A stretch of DNA of 64,000 bases, taken from contig JANVYQ010000001.1 in NCBI GenBank assembly GCA_030059675.1, positions 152,753-216,752 on the forward strand. The letters run 5' to 3'. This DNA comes from Candidatus Pelearchaeum maunauluense (lineage in GTDB: Archaea; Thermoproteota; Nitrososphaeria_A; Caldarchaeales; Caldarchaeaceae). Of the stretch, positions 7,864 through 16,611 are shown piece after piece. Both the position numbers and the translations under genes were made by a program. The notes under the pieces were generated by a model. The model was not told where the DNA came from, did not search any database, and saw only the letters and a program-made list of their open reading frames with translations. The first letter of the stretch is position 1. Each line of letters begins with the position of its first letter.

Positions 7864-8952
7864 TTGAGGCGCGAGGTCCTTGAAGCGCAGAAGAGCAGGC
7901 TCGCGGCGATAGCTCCCTTCACACCAGCACCTAGGCCAGAGAGGCGCGAGGAATGGAAGCTAAAGCTGGACGCCAACGAAAACCACTTTATAGATGGCGG
8001 CATCCTGAGAAGGATACTGGCGGAAGCCCTAGAAGAGGTTGACCCACGTTTCTACCCCGTTGAGGAGTTTCAGCTACTGCGCGAGGATATTTCACGCTGG
8101 CTGGGTGTTGGCTCTGATTTGATTGCCCTAGGCTACGGCGCCGACCAGCTCGTTGAGCTTCTCGTCCAGGCTTTTGGGGTTGGGTATGGTGTTGCCTCAA
8201 TATCTCCGACGTCCCCCAGCTACGAGACGCGATGCAGGATACTCGGCCTCAAATACTCGTCAACACCACTACGCGGCGATGGCTTTGAGCTTGATGTTGA
8301 GCGCCTCTCGGAGGAGGCGCGGAGGTCTGGCCTGGTCTTCATCTGCTCCCCCAATAACCCGACTGCAAACCAGTTCAGGCGCGATGATATACTAGCCATC
8401 GTTGAGAACGCTGCGTGGGTTGTGGTGGTTGACGAGGCTTACGCCGACTTTGGCGAGTATAGCATGGTCGGTGACGTTGAGAGGTATGATAACCTCATAG
8501 TCCTCCGCACCTTCTCCAAGTTCTTCGGCCTAGCCGGCCTCCGCGTAGGCTATCTCATAGCCCCCCGCGATGTTATTGACGCATTCGTCAGGGTTGTTCC
8601 ACCGTTTAACGTTCCCAGCTTCTCGCTGGCCGCTGCGCGGAGGGCTTTGCGACACCTTGACCACGCCTTGAAGGCGGTGGAAGAGCTTAAGGCGGAGCGC
8701 TCCAGGCTTATACAGCGCCTCAACACGATAAGCGGCGTGAGGGCATTCCCCTCGCAGGCCAACTTCATATTCCTAACAGCCCACCTAGATTCCTCAATTG
8801 CTAGGAGAGCACTATCCGAGTATGGGGTCATGGCCAGGATAATTGAGGGGATGCCAGGCCTAGGAACCTGCTTCAAGATAACAGTCGGACGGCGCGAGGC
8901 TAATGATTCCGTCGTTGAAGCTTTCTCCTCGTTAATGGGTGGTGGTGCTTGA
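7864..8952 (+). CDS. hisC: Histidinol-phosphate aminotransferase
   Basis: This PLP-dependent class I/II aminotransferase makes histidinol phosphate from imidazole acetol phosphate. It has 362 residues. LDANENHF binds substrate at the N-terminus, CSPNNPTAN and VDEAYADF are the PLP pocket, RTFSKFFGLAGLRVGY contains the Schiff-base lysine, and GLGTCFKITVGRREAND is the C-terminal arginine region. The start is TTG 7864, three bases after hisD; the stop overlaps the TTG of hisB. Its place in the his operon supports HisC over related aminotransferases. Confidence 0.93.
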   Translation: MRREVLEAQKSRLAAIAPFTPAPRPERREEWKLKLDANENHFIDGGILRRILAEALEEVDPRFYPVEEFQLLREDISRWLGVGSDLIALGYGADQLVELLVQAFGVGYGVASISPTSPSYETRCRILGLKYSSTPLRGDGFELDVERLSEEARRSGLVFICSPNNPTANQFRRDDILAIVENAAWVVVVDEAYADFGEYSMVGDVERYDNLIVLRTFSKFFGLAGLRVGYLIAPRDVIDAFVRVVPPFNVPSFSLAAARRALRHLDHALKAVEELKAERSRLIQRLNTISGVRAFPSQANFIFLTAHLDSSIARRALSEYGVMARIIEGMPGLGTCFKITVGRREANDSVVEAFSSLMGGGA

Positions 8953-9524
8953 GAGCCGCGCGTATGGAGAGGAAGACAGCGGAGACCAGCATAGAGGCTG
9001 AGGTAAACCTTGATGGCAAGGGCGTTTACAGCGTGGCGACTGGGATAAAGTTCCTAGACCACATGCTAGCCACGCTCTCCAAACACTCTCTCATAGACAT
9101 CAACCTACGCGCCGAGGGAGACCTACGCCACCACATCATAGAGGATGTGGGCATCGTGCTGGGCAGGGCGTTATCCGAAGCCCTGGGCGAGAGACGCGGC
9201 ATCAAGAGATTCGGCTACGCCATAACACCGATGGACGAAGCACTAGCCCTAGCCGCTGTCGACCTCGTAAAGAGGCCGAAGCCAGTAATCAGGCTACGCA
9301 CAAAGCTAGATGCTGTAGAGGACATACCAGTAAGCGAGCTGGCGCATTTCCTTGAGAGCTTCGCAACATCGCTGGAGGCGGCGGTGCATGTTAGGGTTTT
9401 AGCTGGCGGGGACGACCATCACAAGGTTGAGGCAGCATTTAAGGCGCTTGCCCTAGCCCTACGCCAGGCTATTGAGCAAGACCCGCGTCGCGTTGGGGTA
9501 CCATCCACGAAGGGGAGCATGTAG
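8949..9524 (+). CDS. hisB: Imidazoleglycerol-phosphate dehydratase
   Basis: This manganese enzyme dehydrates imidazole glycerol phosphate. The 191-residue protein is the stand-alone dehydratase without the HisB phosphatase domain. Both metal-binding halves are present: FLDHMLATLSKHS with HHIIEDVGI, and ELAHFLESFA with GDDHHKVEAAFKALALALR. The TTG at 8949 overlaps the hisC stop by four bases; an ATG at 8964 is an alternative that would lose five residues. It ends the visible his operon; hisA, hisF, hisH and hisI/E are not in the window. Confidence 0.95.
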   Translation: MRAARMERKTAETSIEAEVNLDGKGVYSVATGIKFLDHMLATLSKHSLIDINLRAEGDLRHHIIEDVGIVLGRALSEALGERRGIKRFGYAITPMDEALALAAVDLVKRPKPVIRLRTKLDAVEDIPVSELAHFLESFATSLEAAVHVRVLAGGDDHHKVEAAFKALALALRQAIEQDPRRVGVPSTKGSM

Positions 9525-9534
9525 AACAAAATAT

Positions 9535-10089
9535 TCATCCATAGAGGATGGCGTGAACCTGATGCGGGCCATGAACACCCACCACCAGCCTAAGCTCTAT
9601 GTCAGCGGTCTTGCTGGGTCCTGAGATTAGCGTGATGACAGCTCCCCGATTCTTTATCGTCTCGCTCATCACGCCAGCTAGGTCCTGAAGTCTCTTGACG
9701 ATGTTCTCCCTGTTTAGGAGGCAGGCGTGTATTCTGGGTATTGTGGAGACCAGCCTATCCTTCTGGTCTTGCGTTATCTCCACCAACGTTCCCGTCTCAG
9801 CTACCGCGAAGTCTGGCATCGTTATACCAGCGTCGGCCATGTTCATCTCACGGGGAGCGTTGTTTGAGGGCTCTATCACGTCTATCCCAGCAGACCTGAC
9901 GCTCCTCAGCACGTGCTCGCGCGCATCGCCTCTCATCCTAGCTACAACCACGCGCCTAACTCCCTGGCCAACCAGTAGGTTGGTGAGCGTGAGAACAGCC
10001 TCGCCGAATGTGCGCGTCTCATAGACCTTGCCACCCTGCTCGGTGAAACGCTCCCTGAAGAGACTAGCCAGCCGCGCGTTTCCAGGCAT
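9535..10089 (-). CDS. LUD domain protein (LutC-like)
   Basis: This 184-residue protein has the LUD fold seen in LutC/YkgG, which belong to L-lactate oxidation complexes. It has the family core DAGITMPDFAVAETGTLVEI (residues about 85-105), ISGPSKTADIE and the closing GVHGPHQVHAILYG. The partner iron-sulfur subunits LutA and LutB are not seen nearby, so a role in lactate use is only a family guess; stand-alone archaeal LUD proteins are of unknown function. It converges with hisB, ten bases apart. The start at 10089 is an ATG. Confidence 0.75.
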   Translation of the reverse strand: MPGNARLASLFRERFTEQGGKVYETRTFGEAVLTLTNLLVGQGVRRVVVARMRGDAREHVLRSVRSAGIDVIEPSNNAPREMNMADAGITMPDFAVAETGTLVEITQDQKDRLVSTIPRIHACLLNRENIVKRLQDLAGVMSETIKNRGAVITLISGPSKTADIELRLVVGVHGPHQVHAILYG

Positions 10090-10203
10090 CGGCTAAACCT
10101 CTACATCATGAGCCCCTGAGCCATAATTTTAACCAGATACAAGCCCTCCCCATTGAAACACTATTAAGCTCCCGCGTGCGTGGGGCTTTAGCGTGGATGG
10201 CGC

Positions 10204-11493
10204 TTGAGGCTTATCGCAGACCTACAGCTCCATAGCCGTTTTTCTGGCGCGACCTCTGATAAGATGCGCGTAGGCGAGATTAGCTATTATGCGCAGCTTA
10301 AGGGGCTTAACCTCCTCGGAACTGGCGACGCTCTCCACCCCACATGGCTTGCGGAGCTTGAGGATAGCCTAGAAGAGCTGGAGGGCTCTGGCCTCTACGT
10401 CTCGCGGAGCGGCGAGTATCGTGGAATCTTCTTCATAGTCCAGACGGAGGTTGCTACAGTCCACGAGCTTGGTGGAAAAGCTAGGAGGATACACCACGTA
10501 ATCCTGATGCCCAGTTTTGAGATAGCCCACCAGCTCCGCGACCTGCTTGAGCCTTATGGAAACATAGACGCAGACGGCAGGCCTGTGCTGGAGATAACGC
10601 CAGCCGAGCTTGTGGAGATAGTCATGGCAACCTCACGCGATAACTTGGTCTTCCCAGCCCACGCGTGGACGCCCTGGTGGAGCATCTTCGGAGCCTTCAG
10701 CGGCGTTGACAGGGTTGAGGAATGCTACGAGGACCAGACGAAGCACATACACGCGATAGAGACTGGGCTTAGCAGCGACCCGCCCATGAACTATCGCTGC
10801 AGCTGGCTGGATAGGTATGTATTGCTGAGTAGCTCAGACGCTCATAGCCCCTATCCGTATAGAATAGGCCGCGAGGCTGTTGTGTTTGAGCTTCGGAGAC
10901 CATCCTACCGCGAGCTGGTAGACGCTGTTAGGAGACGTGATAAGAGCAGGATAAAGATGACGGTTGAGGTTCCGCCTGAGTATGGGAAGTATCACTGGTC
11001 TGGCCACCGTAGGTGCGGCTTCGGGCCTGTAAGCCCCTCTGAGGCCAAGAAACTGGGATACAAATGCCCTGTCTGCGGGAGGAAGCTCACCAAGGGTGTT
11101 GACGACAGGGTTGAGGAGCTGGCCGACCGAGAGCCTGGCTACACACCACCCGACGCCATCGGCTTCATACGCCTCCTACCCCTACAGGAGCTCATCGCGG
11201 TCTCCCTCGGCATGGGGCCTGAGGCAGAGGCGAAGCTGATGAGCCAGAAGGTCTGGAAACAATACCTAAAGCTCATAGAAGCTTTTGGCAACGAGTTCAA
11301 CATACTCCTAGACGCGTCTATAGAGTCCATCAGGGAGCAAGCTGGGCCTAGGCTTGCGGAGCTTATAGCGGCGATGCGTGAGGATAGGCTGAGGTTCACG
11401 CCTGGCTATGATGGTGTTTATGGCCGTTTGATGCTTGGTGAGGCGAGGAGCGAGGGAGCGAAGGCAGGCGGCACGCTTGACCGCTACTACTAG
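10204..11493 (+). CDS. endoQ: Endonuclease Q (PHP-domain DNA repair nuclease)
   Basis: EndoQ cuts DNA 5' to deaminated bases (uracil, hypoxanthine, xanthine) and abasic sites in archaea. The 429-residue length matches the family. The N-terminal PHP metal site starts at DLQLHSRFSG (residues 5-14), with TGDALHP, PAHAWTPWWS near 153 and SSSDAHSPYPYRIG near 210 as further ligand motifs. A zinc-binding segment follows at about 272-295 (GHRRCGF to KCPVCGRK), and a helical C-terminus begins around 310. The start is TTG 10204. Its stop TAG interlocks with the stop of the convergent MFS gene through a shared CTAG. Confidence 0.88.
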   Translation: MRLIADLQLHSRFSGATSDKMRVGEISYYAQLKGLNLLGTGDALHPTWLAELEDSLEELEGSGLYVSRSGEYRGIFFIVQTEVATVHELGGKARRIHHVILMPSFEIAHQLRDLLEPYGNIDADGRPVLEITPAELVEIVMATSRDNLVFPAHAWTPWWSIFGAFSGVDRVEECYEDQTKHIHAIETGLSSDPPMNYRCSWLDRYVLLSSSDAHSPYPYRIGREAVVFELRRPSYRELVDAVRRRDKSRIKMTVEVPPEYGKYHWSGHRRCGFGPVSPSEAKKLGYKCPVCGRKLTKGVDDRVEELADREPGYTPPDAIGFIRLLPLQELIAVSLGMGPEAEAKLMSQKVWKQYLKLIEAFGNEFNILLDASIESIREQAGPRLAELIAAMREDRLRFTPGYDGVYGRLMLGEARSEGAKAGGTLDRYY

Positions 11494-12671
11494 CGCGCCC
11501 GCCTTATGAGCTGAGCCAACACAGCACCAGCCAATGAGATTATGGCGGCCAACTGGAAAGCCGCTGGGAAGCCCAGAGCGTCTATTACATATCCGCCGAG
11601 CGGCGCGCCTACAGCCTGGCCCGCGCTGAAGAATATTGTTACGAAGCCCCCTGCGGCTGAGCGTAGGCGCTGCTCAACCGTATCAGCCGCTGCAACCACT
11701 GCCAGCGTCGGCACACTCCACGCTGCTATCCCGAAGATGGCCGCCGAAAAAGTGGCGAGCTGGGAAGTTCCAGCGGTTATCGCCAGATACGCGATAGCAA
11801 GCGTCGTGTATGCCAGGCTTATCGCAGCCCTGCGTCCAATCTTGTCAGACGCAAAGCCCCAGATGAAGCCGCTTGAAATGCTCAGCACGCCAGCCATGAA
11901 GAATACCCTACCAGCAGTCCCCACCTCCATGCCTATGCCGCTCACCATGTAAGCCACCAAGTATGTGATGTAGATTATGTATGACAAACCGTAGGCGAGG
12001 TATGTGAGTCCTATAATCCATAGGTGGGGTGAGAAGATGACATCACCCCAGGCGAGAACTGGTGTATGTGCTCGTTCTCCTCTGGCTGTTGTATCTGGCC
12101 TGTCTCTCACCAGCGTTGCCACGAGGAGGGCTATCGCTATGAGCGCCGCTCCCATGTATATCCATGCATAGCACCATCCCTCTGGCTGCTATGCATGTAT
12201 TATCGCTGGCACGGCTATTCCAGCCGCGGCGAAGCCAGAGCCTATCCCAGCGGCCACAATACCAGTAGCCCTTCCCCTCAAGTGTTGTGGGAACCAGATT
12301 GATGGGAGAACAACCGCTGGCAGGTAGAGGCCTCCATTTCCAAGCCCAGTGAAGAGCCGTGTGATTAACGCTGAGAGTGTGTCGGAAACTCTTGACGTTG
12401 CTATCATGCTGGCACCCATGAGGAAGGCCGCGGCTGTCATGACAATCCTTGAGCCGTATCTACTCGCCAAGAAGCCTCCTATCGTGGCAAGCGTCATGTA
12501 GCCGAGGAAGTTGCCGAACTCAATAATCCCCATGCTGGTGTAGTCAACGCCCAGCGAGGCGCGCATGTCTTCCAACAGTAGCGAGTAGGCGAACCTGCCG
12601 AAGCCGTGAGCGCCCAAGACGCTTACAAACGCTACCCCAACGATAACCCAGCCGTAGTAGATTCTACCCAA
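11490..12671 (-). pseudogene. MFS transporter (YbfB/OFA-like) with in-frame amber stop
   Basis: One reading frame runs from ATG 12671 to a TAG at 11490-11492 and is broken only by a TAG at 12189-12191. The first 160 codons encode six hydrophobic segments (starting MGRIYYGWVIVGVAFVSV) with the MFS loop signature around SRYGSRIV; after the amber codon the frame continues QPEGWCYAWIYMGAALI and supplies the remaining six helices, including the second loop SDKIGRRAA. The joined length of about 393 residues is normal for the superfamily. TAG ends many genes here, so this is most simply a nonsense mutation (for example from a Tyr codon) or a base-call error. Substrate unknown. Confidence 0.75.
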
Positions 12672-12719
12672 CCAGCATCACCGCGGCCATGAAGGAGAGG
12701 AGGGACGCCTCCCCTCTCT

Positions 12720-13541
12720 TTAGAGCCTGTAACCGTATTTCTCGGCTACGCGCCTGGCTTCCTCATCCCAGCCCAGCTCAAACAGCCCATCAACGATGTA
12801 GCTGAGATAATCATCTCTTGGTCTCTGTCCCTCTACCTTGTAAAGCTCGGTAGCGACGTAAACATCCGCGTAGTATTGCTGGCCATCCCTGCCATGGACG
12901 CGGACAATCCTGCGGGTGTAGTTTTCTGGATAGCCCTCATAGCGGTCTAGTGTTTTCAGCTCTCTTTGGGTTATTGTGTAGAGAGCGCCATATACCCGCG
13001 AGCCCGTGTTTGGCTCTATGTTCGCGCATATTCCGCTGCCGCATCTCTTGTTGAAGACGAGCTCGTATCCCTCTAGTATTGCTGGTATCCTCCTGGCTGG
13101 TTTAACGTTCCTCTCAGCAAGCCTACGCGACGCCATGTTGGAGCCGTATGCGAAGTAGTTTAAGCATCCTTTCCCTCCAGCGTAGTCTCCGTCTTCTACT
13201 GCTCTAGCGCTCTCCACCTGCTTTCCCGTGTATTCGTAGAACTGCGCAGACTCGCGGAAGCGTTTTTCCTCATCAAAATAGACATCCACGGCCACGCGTC
13301 TGTAGAGGCCGCCTTCAACGTCTTCAACCCTGTCCAGCTCCTCCAGCAGACTCTCGCTTATCTCATACACCTCTCCCCAGACCCGTCCATCGCCCATAAC
13401 CGCGCCTGGGTATTCTCCCAGGTCTATGAGCCTATATCCCTCTATGAAACCCCTACCCACGAGCCTAGAGCCCTTAAGCCTACCATGCAAGCTGAACCCA
13501 CACATCAGCAAACCATAGACGAAGAGGAGAAGACTGCGCAT
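12720..13541 (-). CDS. Two-domain gamma-glutamylcyclotransferase-like protein
   Basis: This 273-residue protein contains two copies of the AIG2/GGCT beta-barrel fold in tandem. Domain 1 (about 1-115) starts LLLFVYGLLMCGFSLH, matching the VYGTLR-type substrate loop but with LLMCG in place. Domain 2 (about 128-273) starts NYFAYGSNMASRRL, the canonical YGSNM loop, and has the Glu-bearing GALYTITQRELKTLDRYEGYP. The family releases 5-oxoproline from gamma-glutamyl amines. Both halves keep the hallmark glycine-rich loop, though the catalytic Glu is clearer in the second. Start ATG 13539-13541. Confidence 0.7.
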   Translation of the reverse strand: MRSLLLFVYGLLMCGFSLHGRLKGSRLVGRGFIEGYRLIDLGEYPGAVMGDGRVWGEVYEISESLLEELDRVEDVEGGLYRRVAVDVYFDEEKRFRESAQFYEYTGKQVESARAVEDGDYAGGKGCLNYFAYGSNMASRRLAERNVKPARRIPAILEGYELVFNKRCGSGICANIEPNTGSRVYGALYTITQRELKTLDRYEGYPENYTRRIVRVHGRDGQQYYADVYVATELYKVEGQRPRDDYLSYIVDGLFELGWDEEARRVAEKYGYRL

Positions 13542-13586
13542 AGGGAGTATGGTGGAGCGGCTTCCTACTTATCGTTTATCAAGCCC

Positions 13587-13596
13587 TTTTATATAG
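13587..13596 (+). promoter_or_regulatory. TATA box of the thioredoxin-like gene
   Basis: TTTTATATAG lies 22-31 bases before the ATG at 13618. This is the spacing expected for a leaderless archaeal transcript and supports that start. Confidence 0.6.
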
Positions 13597-13617
13597 CGCT
13601 ACTACGCCGATTATACC

Positions 13618-13893
13618 ATGCCACACCATATAGAGCTCTTCGTGGGCGGCTGCCCCCTATGCGAGCGTGTGAAGAATATGATTGAGGTCGGTAAATGCGT
13701 TGGCTGCGTGTTGGAGGTTCATGACTTGAGCAGGGATTATGAGAGGGTTGGTGATAAGGTGCGCGAGTATAGGATACGCTGCGTGCCCACGATAGTTATA
13801 GATGGCAGGATTAAGGTTGAGGGGCTTCCAGAGTTCAGCTTCGTGTGCAGCGATGAGTTTTACCAGTGGCTTGAGAGCGAGTATAAGACGTAG
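13618..13893 (+). CDS. Thioredoxin/glutaredoxin-like small redox protein
   Basis: This 91-residue protein has a thioredoxin-like fold: beta strand IELFVGG, then the redox motif CPLC at residues 12-15, and the cis-proline segment RCVPTIVIDGRI near 60. Three further cysteines (in KCVGCV and the RIRC before the cis-proline) are unusual. It belongs to the archaeal glutaredoxin-like family that reduces disulfides; the partner is unknown. The ATG follows a strong TATA box, and the downstream hairpin at 13894-13912 separates it from the sugar kinase. Confidence 0.7.
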   Translation: MPHHIELFVGGCPLCERVKNMIEVGKCVGCVLEVHDLSRDYERVGDKVREYRIRCVPTIVIDGRIKVEGLPEFSFVCSDEFYQWLESEYKT

Positions 13894-13912
13894 CACACGC
13901 CTCCCGCGTGTG
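13894..13912. terminator. Perfect hairpin between thioredoxin-like gene and sugar kinase
   Basis: CACACGC, a five-base loop CTCCC, then GCGTGTG make a seven-base-pair stem that begins on the base after the stop codon. It may stop or slow transcription, or act as an operator for the next gene. It argues that the sugar kinase starts at TTG 13923 rather than at the GTG inside the stem. Confidence 0.4.
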
Positions 13913-13922
13913 GTGTATATCC

Positions 13923-14843
13923 TTGAGCATAAACATAGCTGTTCTAGGCGCCACGCATGTGGATTATACCCTAGTTGTTGAGCGTCTGCCGCGCGTGGGC
14001 GAGACGGTGATAGGGGGAGAGCTGAAGTTCTCGCTAGGCGGTAAGGGCGCTAATCAGGCTGTAGCAGCCTCACGTCTGGGGGCTGAGACCTTCTTCATAA
14101 GCCGTGTCGGCGAAGACGCTCTAGGTGGAGTGGCCATAGAAGGACTTAGGAAGAACAACGTCCATACCGAGTATGTCTATGCAGACCCAGACCACCCGAC
14201 TGGGATCGCGCTAATCTTCGTGGATAGGGAGGGTAGGAATATGATAGGCGTGGCGCCAGGCGTGGATGAGCATATAACACCCAACGACGTTGATAATGCG
14301 CGGGAAGCCCTGAGCAGGGCGGCGGTCTTCCTGACCCAGCTTGAGATACCCGTAGCGACTGTAGAGTATGCGGTGCGCGAGGTTAAGAGGATGGGGAAGA
14401 CTGTCATACTGAACCCAGCGCCAGCGAAGCCTCTGCCAGAAAGCCTGCTCTCATGCGTTGACATACTAACGCCAAACGAGGTTGAGCTGGCCATGCTCAC
14501 AAACGAGCAGCCGAAAACGCAGAATGGAGTCATAAGCGCCGCGCGCAAGCTAATAGACAACGGCGTGGGAGCTGTGGTAGTAACGCTGGGCGCCGAGGGG
14601 GCGCTACTAGTTACGGAGGAGGCGGAGCTCCACATAAGGGGTGTTAGGGTGAGCGCGGTAGATACCACAGGGGCAGGCGACGCGTTCAACGCTGCCATGG
14701 CTGTTATGCTCGCACGCGGCCGCGAGCTGGACGAGGCTGTCCGCTACGCAAACTACGCAGGAGCGCTGGCAACAACAAAGCTGGGCGCACAAGAGGCGCT
14801 ACCCACAATAGAGGAATTGGAACGCTTCCTGGCGAAACGATAA
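13923..14843 (+). CDS. PfkB-family sugar kinase (ribokinase-like)
   Basis: This protein of 306 residues phosphorylates a sugar or nucleoside with ATP. It has the PfkB signature 1 region GGKGANQAVAASRLGA near residue 40, and signature 2, DTTGAGDAFNAAMAV, near 248, whose GAGD supplies the catalytic aspartate. PVATVEYA and LTPNEVELA flank the ATP site. The sequence is closest in style to ribokinase (IAVLGATHVDYT opening), but adenosine, inosine or KDG kinases share these motifs. The frame is open to GTG 13908, which lies in a hairpin, so TTG 13923 is preferred. 6-phosphogluconate dehydrogenase follows, which suggests pentose metabolism. Confidence 0.8.
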   Translation: MSINIAVLGATHVDYTLVVERLPRVGETVIGGELKFSLGGKGANQAVAASRLGAETFFISRVGEDALGGVAIEGLRKNNVHTEYVYADPDHPTGIALIFVDREGRNMIGVAPGVDEHITPNDVDNAREALSRAAVFLTQLEIPVATVEYAVREVKRMGKTVILNPAPAKPLPESLLSCVDILTPNEVELAMLTNEQPKTQNGVISAARKLIDNGVGAVVVTLGAEGALLVTEEAELHIRGVRVSAVDTTGAGDAFNAAMAVMLARGRELDEAVRYANYAGALATTKLGAQEALPTIEELERFLAKR

Positions 14844-14871
14844 ATTATTAAAGAGCAGGGTAGATTGTTGG

Positions 14872-16281
14872 ATGAGCTACGTTGGTCTTGTTGGTTTGGG
14901 TGTTATGGGCGAGAACCTTGCTCTTAACATAGCTTCGCGTGGCTTTCAGGTTTCTGTTTATAATAGGACGCGGGAGAAGACTGAGCGTTTTGCCCAGCGT
15001 TTGCAGCGTAGTTCTGCTATTGTTCCGACCTACTCTCTTGAGGAGTTTGTCTCTTCTCTTGAGAGGCCGCGTAGGGTTATCTTGATGGTTAAGGCTGGCA
15101 GGCCTGTTGATGATATTCTTGAAGGGCTTGCTCCCCTGCTTGGTGAGTGTGATGTTGTCTTTGACTGTGGTAATTCTTTCTTTAGGGATACTGAGCGCCG
15201 CCAGGAGTGGCTGGCGCGGCGCGGCATAACGTTCATGGGTGTTGGTGTGAGCGGTGGTGAGGAGGGGGCGCTTAAGGGTCCTTCGGTCATGGTTGGCGGC
15301 GCTCCCTCTGGGTTTGAGGAGTCGCGCGCTATGTGGGAGGCGATAGCTGCGCGTGTTGATAACGAGCCATGCGCTGGCTATATGGGGCTACGTGGTGCTG
15401 GCCATTTTGTCAAGATGACGCACAACGGGATAGAGTATGCCCTTCTACAGCTCATAGCGGAGAGCTACGACATCATGACGCGCGGCTTGGGTATGAGTGT
15501 TGAAGACGCTATGCAGGTCTTCCGCGAGTGGTGTGATAGCGAGCTGGGCTCATACCTGCTGGAGATTACCGTAGATGCTCTCTCTGTCGTTGATGGGGAG
15601 ACTGGTAAGCCTCTTGTGGAGCTTGTGATGGATAGGGCGGAGCAGAAGGGGACTGGTAAATGGACTTCCCAGACAGCTATGGATGTCGGTGTGCCTGTTC
15701 CGAATATTGATGCTGCTGTATCTGCTCGGATAATCTCATCGCTGAAGGAGCAGCGTGTTAATGCAGCGCGGCTCTATGGTGGTGTGAAGACCAGGATAGA
15801 AGGGGGAAGGGAGGAGGTGTTGGAGCTTCTCCGCCCAGCTTATAGCCTAGCCGTCATAACATCATACGCCCAGGGCTTGGCGCTCATATCAGAGGCCTCG
15901 CGCGAATACGGCTATGGAACCAATATGCTGGATGTGGCCAAGGTTTGGCGCGGGGGCTGCATAATAAGGGCTAGGCTGCTCTACACGATAATCGCAGCTT
16001 ATGAGCGCACGCCTGGGCTGGTGAATATATTGTTTGATGATGAGATTGCGAGCTTGGCGCGGGAGTTTGAGCCTAGCCTACGCGAGTTGTTGCGTAGGGT
16101 TAAGACAGCTCATATACCGACGCCAGTGATGGATGCTGCGTTGAACTATATCACCTCACTACGCCGCGAGAGGCTTCCAGCGTATATAATCCAGGCGCTC
16201 CGCGACAGGTTTGGAGCACACGAGTATGAGAGGATAGATAAGCCTGGGAGATTCCACTCTAGCTGGAGGCCAGGAAGCTAG
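14872..16281 (+). CDS. gnd: 6-phosphogluconate dehydrogenase, decarboxylating
   Basis: This enzyme oxidises 6-phosphogluconate to ribulose 5-phosphate with release of CO2 and reduction of NAD(P). The 469-residue length is that of the classical long form. The Rossmann motif GLGVMGENLALNIASRG is at residues 7-23, followed by NRTREK for the cofactor phosphate. The substrate site has GVGVSGGEEGALKGPSVMVGG and HFVKMTHNGIEYALLQ with the catalytic lysine. C-terminal KGTGKWTSQTAMDVGVP and the IIRA region are typical. A TATA-like AAATTATTAAAG lies 15-30 bases before the ATG. Most archaea lack the oxidative pentose route, so its presence is notable. Confidence 0.92.
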   Translation: MSYVGLVGLGVMGENLALNIASRGFQVSVYNRTREKTERFAQRLQRSSAIVPTYSLEEFVSSLERPRRVILMVKAGRPVDDILEGLAPLLGECDVVFDCGNSFFRDTERRQEWLARRGITFMGVGVSGGEEGALKGPSVMVGGAPSGFEESRAMWEAIAARVDNEPCAGYMGLRGAGHFVKMTHNGIEYALLQLIAESYDIMTRGLGMSVEDAMQVFREWCDSELGSYLLEITVDALSVVDGETGKPLVELVMDRAEQKGTGKWTSQTAMDVGVPVPNIDAAVSARIISSLKEQRVNAARLYGGVKTRIEGGREEVLELLRPAYSLAVITSYAQGLALISEASREYGYGTNMLDVAKVWRGGCIIRARLLYTIIAAYERTPGLVNILFDDEIASLAREFEPSLRELLRRVKTAHIPTPVMDAALNYITSLRRERLPAYIIQALRDRFGAHEYERIDKPGRFHSSWRPGS

Positions 16282-16284
16282 GCT

Positions 16285-16608
16285 TTATGCTGGCCTGGAT
16301 TCGGGTGCCATAACCTCGCACACAGCTTCCAAGAGGCTGTCATAATCGGCGGATACTCCCATGCGCGCGTTCATCTCCCTTATAATCGCCTTCTCAATAT
16401 ACTTCGCCCCAGTGCCGAACATGCTGTAGAGAGCGTTGACGAAATCCTTTAGGCGCTTGGGTATTTCTTCGCGCTTAATCCCCCAGCGCCTCTCCAAGTG
16501 CCAGAAGATTACCCGCTTGGTCTGCTGCCCCAGCGAGTCCAGCCCCCTGTCAACGCATTCAAGGAGCCGCGCCTCAACCTCATTATTATTTGGCATCCTA
16601 GCATTCAC
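16285..16608 (-). CDS. Small KaiC-linked helical protein (NitrOD5/DUF3227-like)
   Basis: This 107-residue protein has a first helix VEARLLECVDRGL, then RVIFWHLERRWG, then a pattern of PKRLKDFVNALYSMFGTGAKYIEKAI. The same layout recurs in the protein at 59836 (RVLMYHLSRR, SRFYAALKEIFGVGAD), so the two are likely paralogues. I believe this is the small output-domain family called NitrOD5 (DUF3227) known from Thaumarchaeota, but cannot confirm it here. It begins three bases after the KaiC-like gene ends and so should be co-transcribed with it. An alternative start ATG lies four codons in. Function unknown. Confidence 0.55.
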   Translation of the reverse strand: MNARMPNNNEVEARLLECVDRGLDSLGQQTKRVIFWHLERRWGIKREEIPKRLKDFVNALYSMFGTGAKYIEKAIIREMNARMGVSADYDSLLEAVCEVMAPESRPA

Positions 16609-16611
16609 CGC

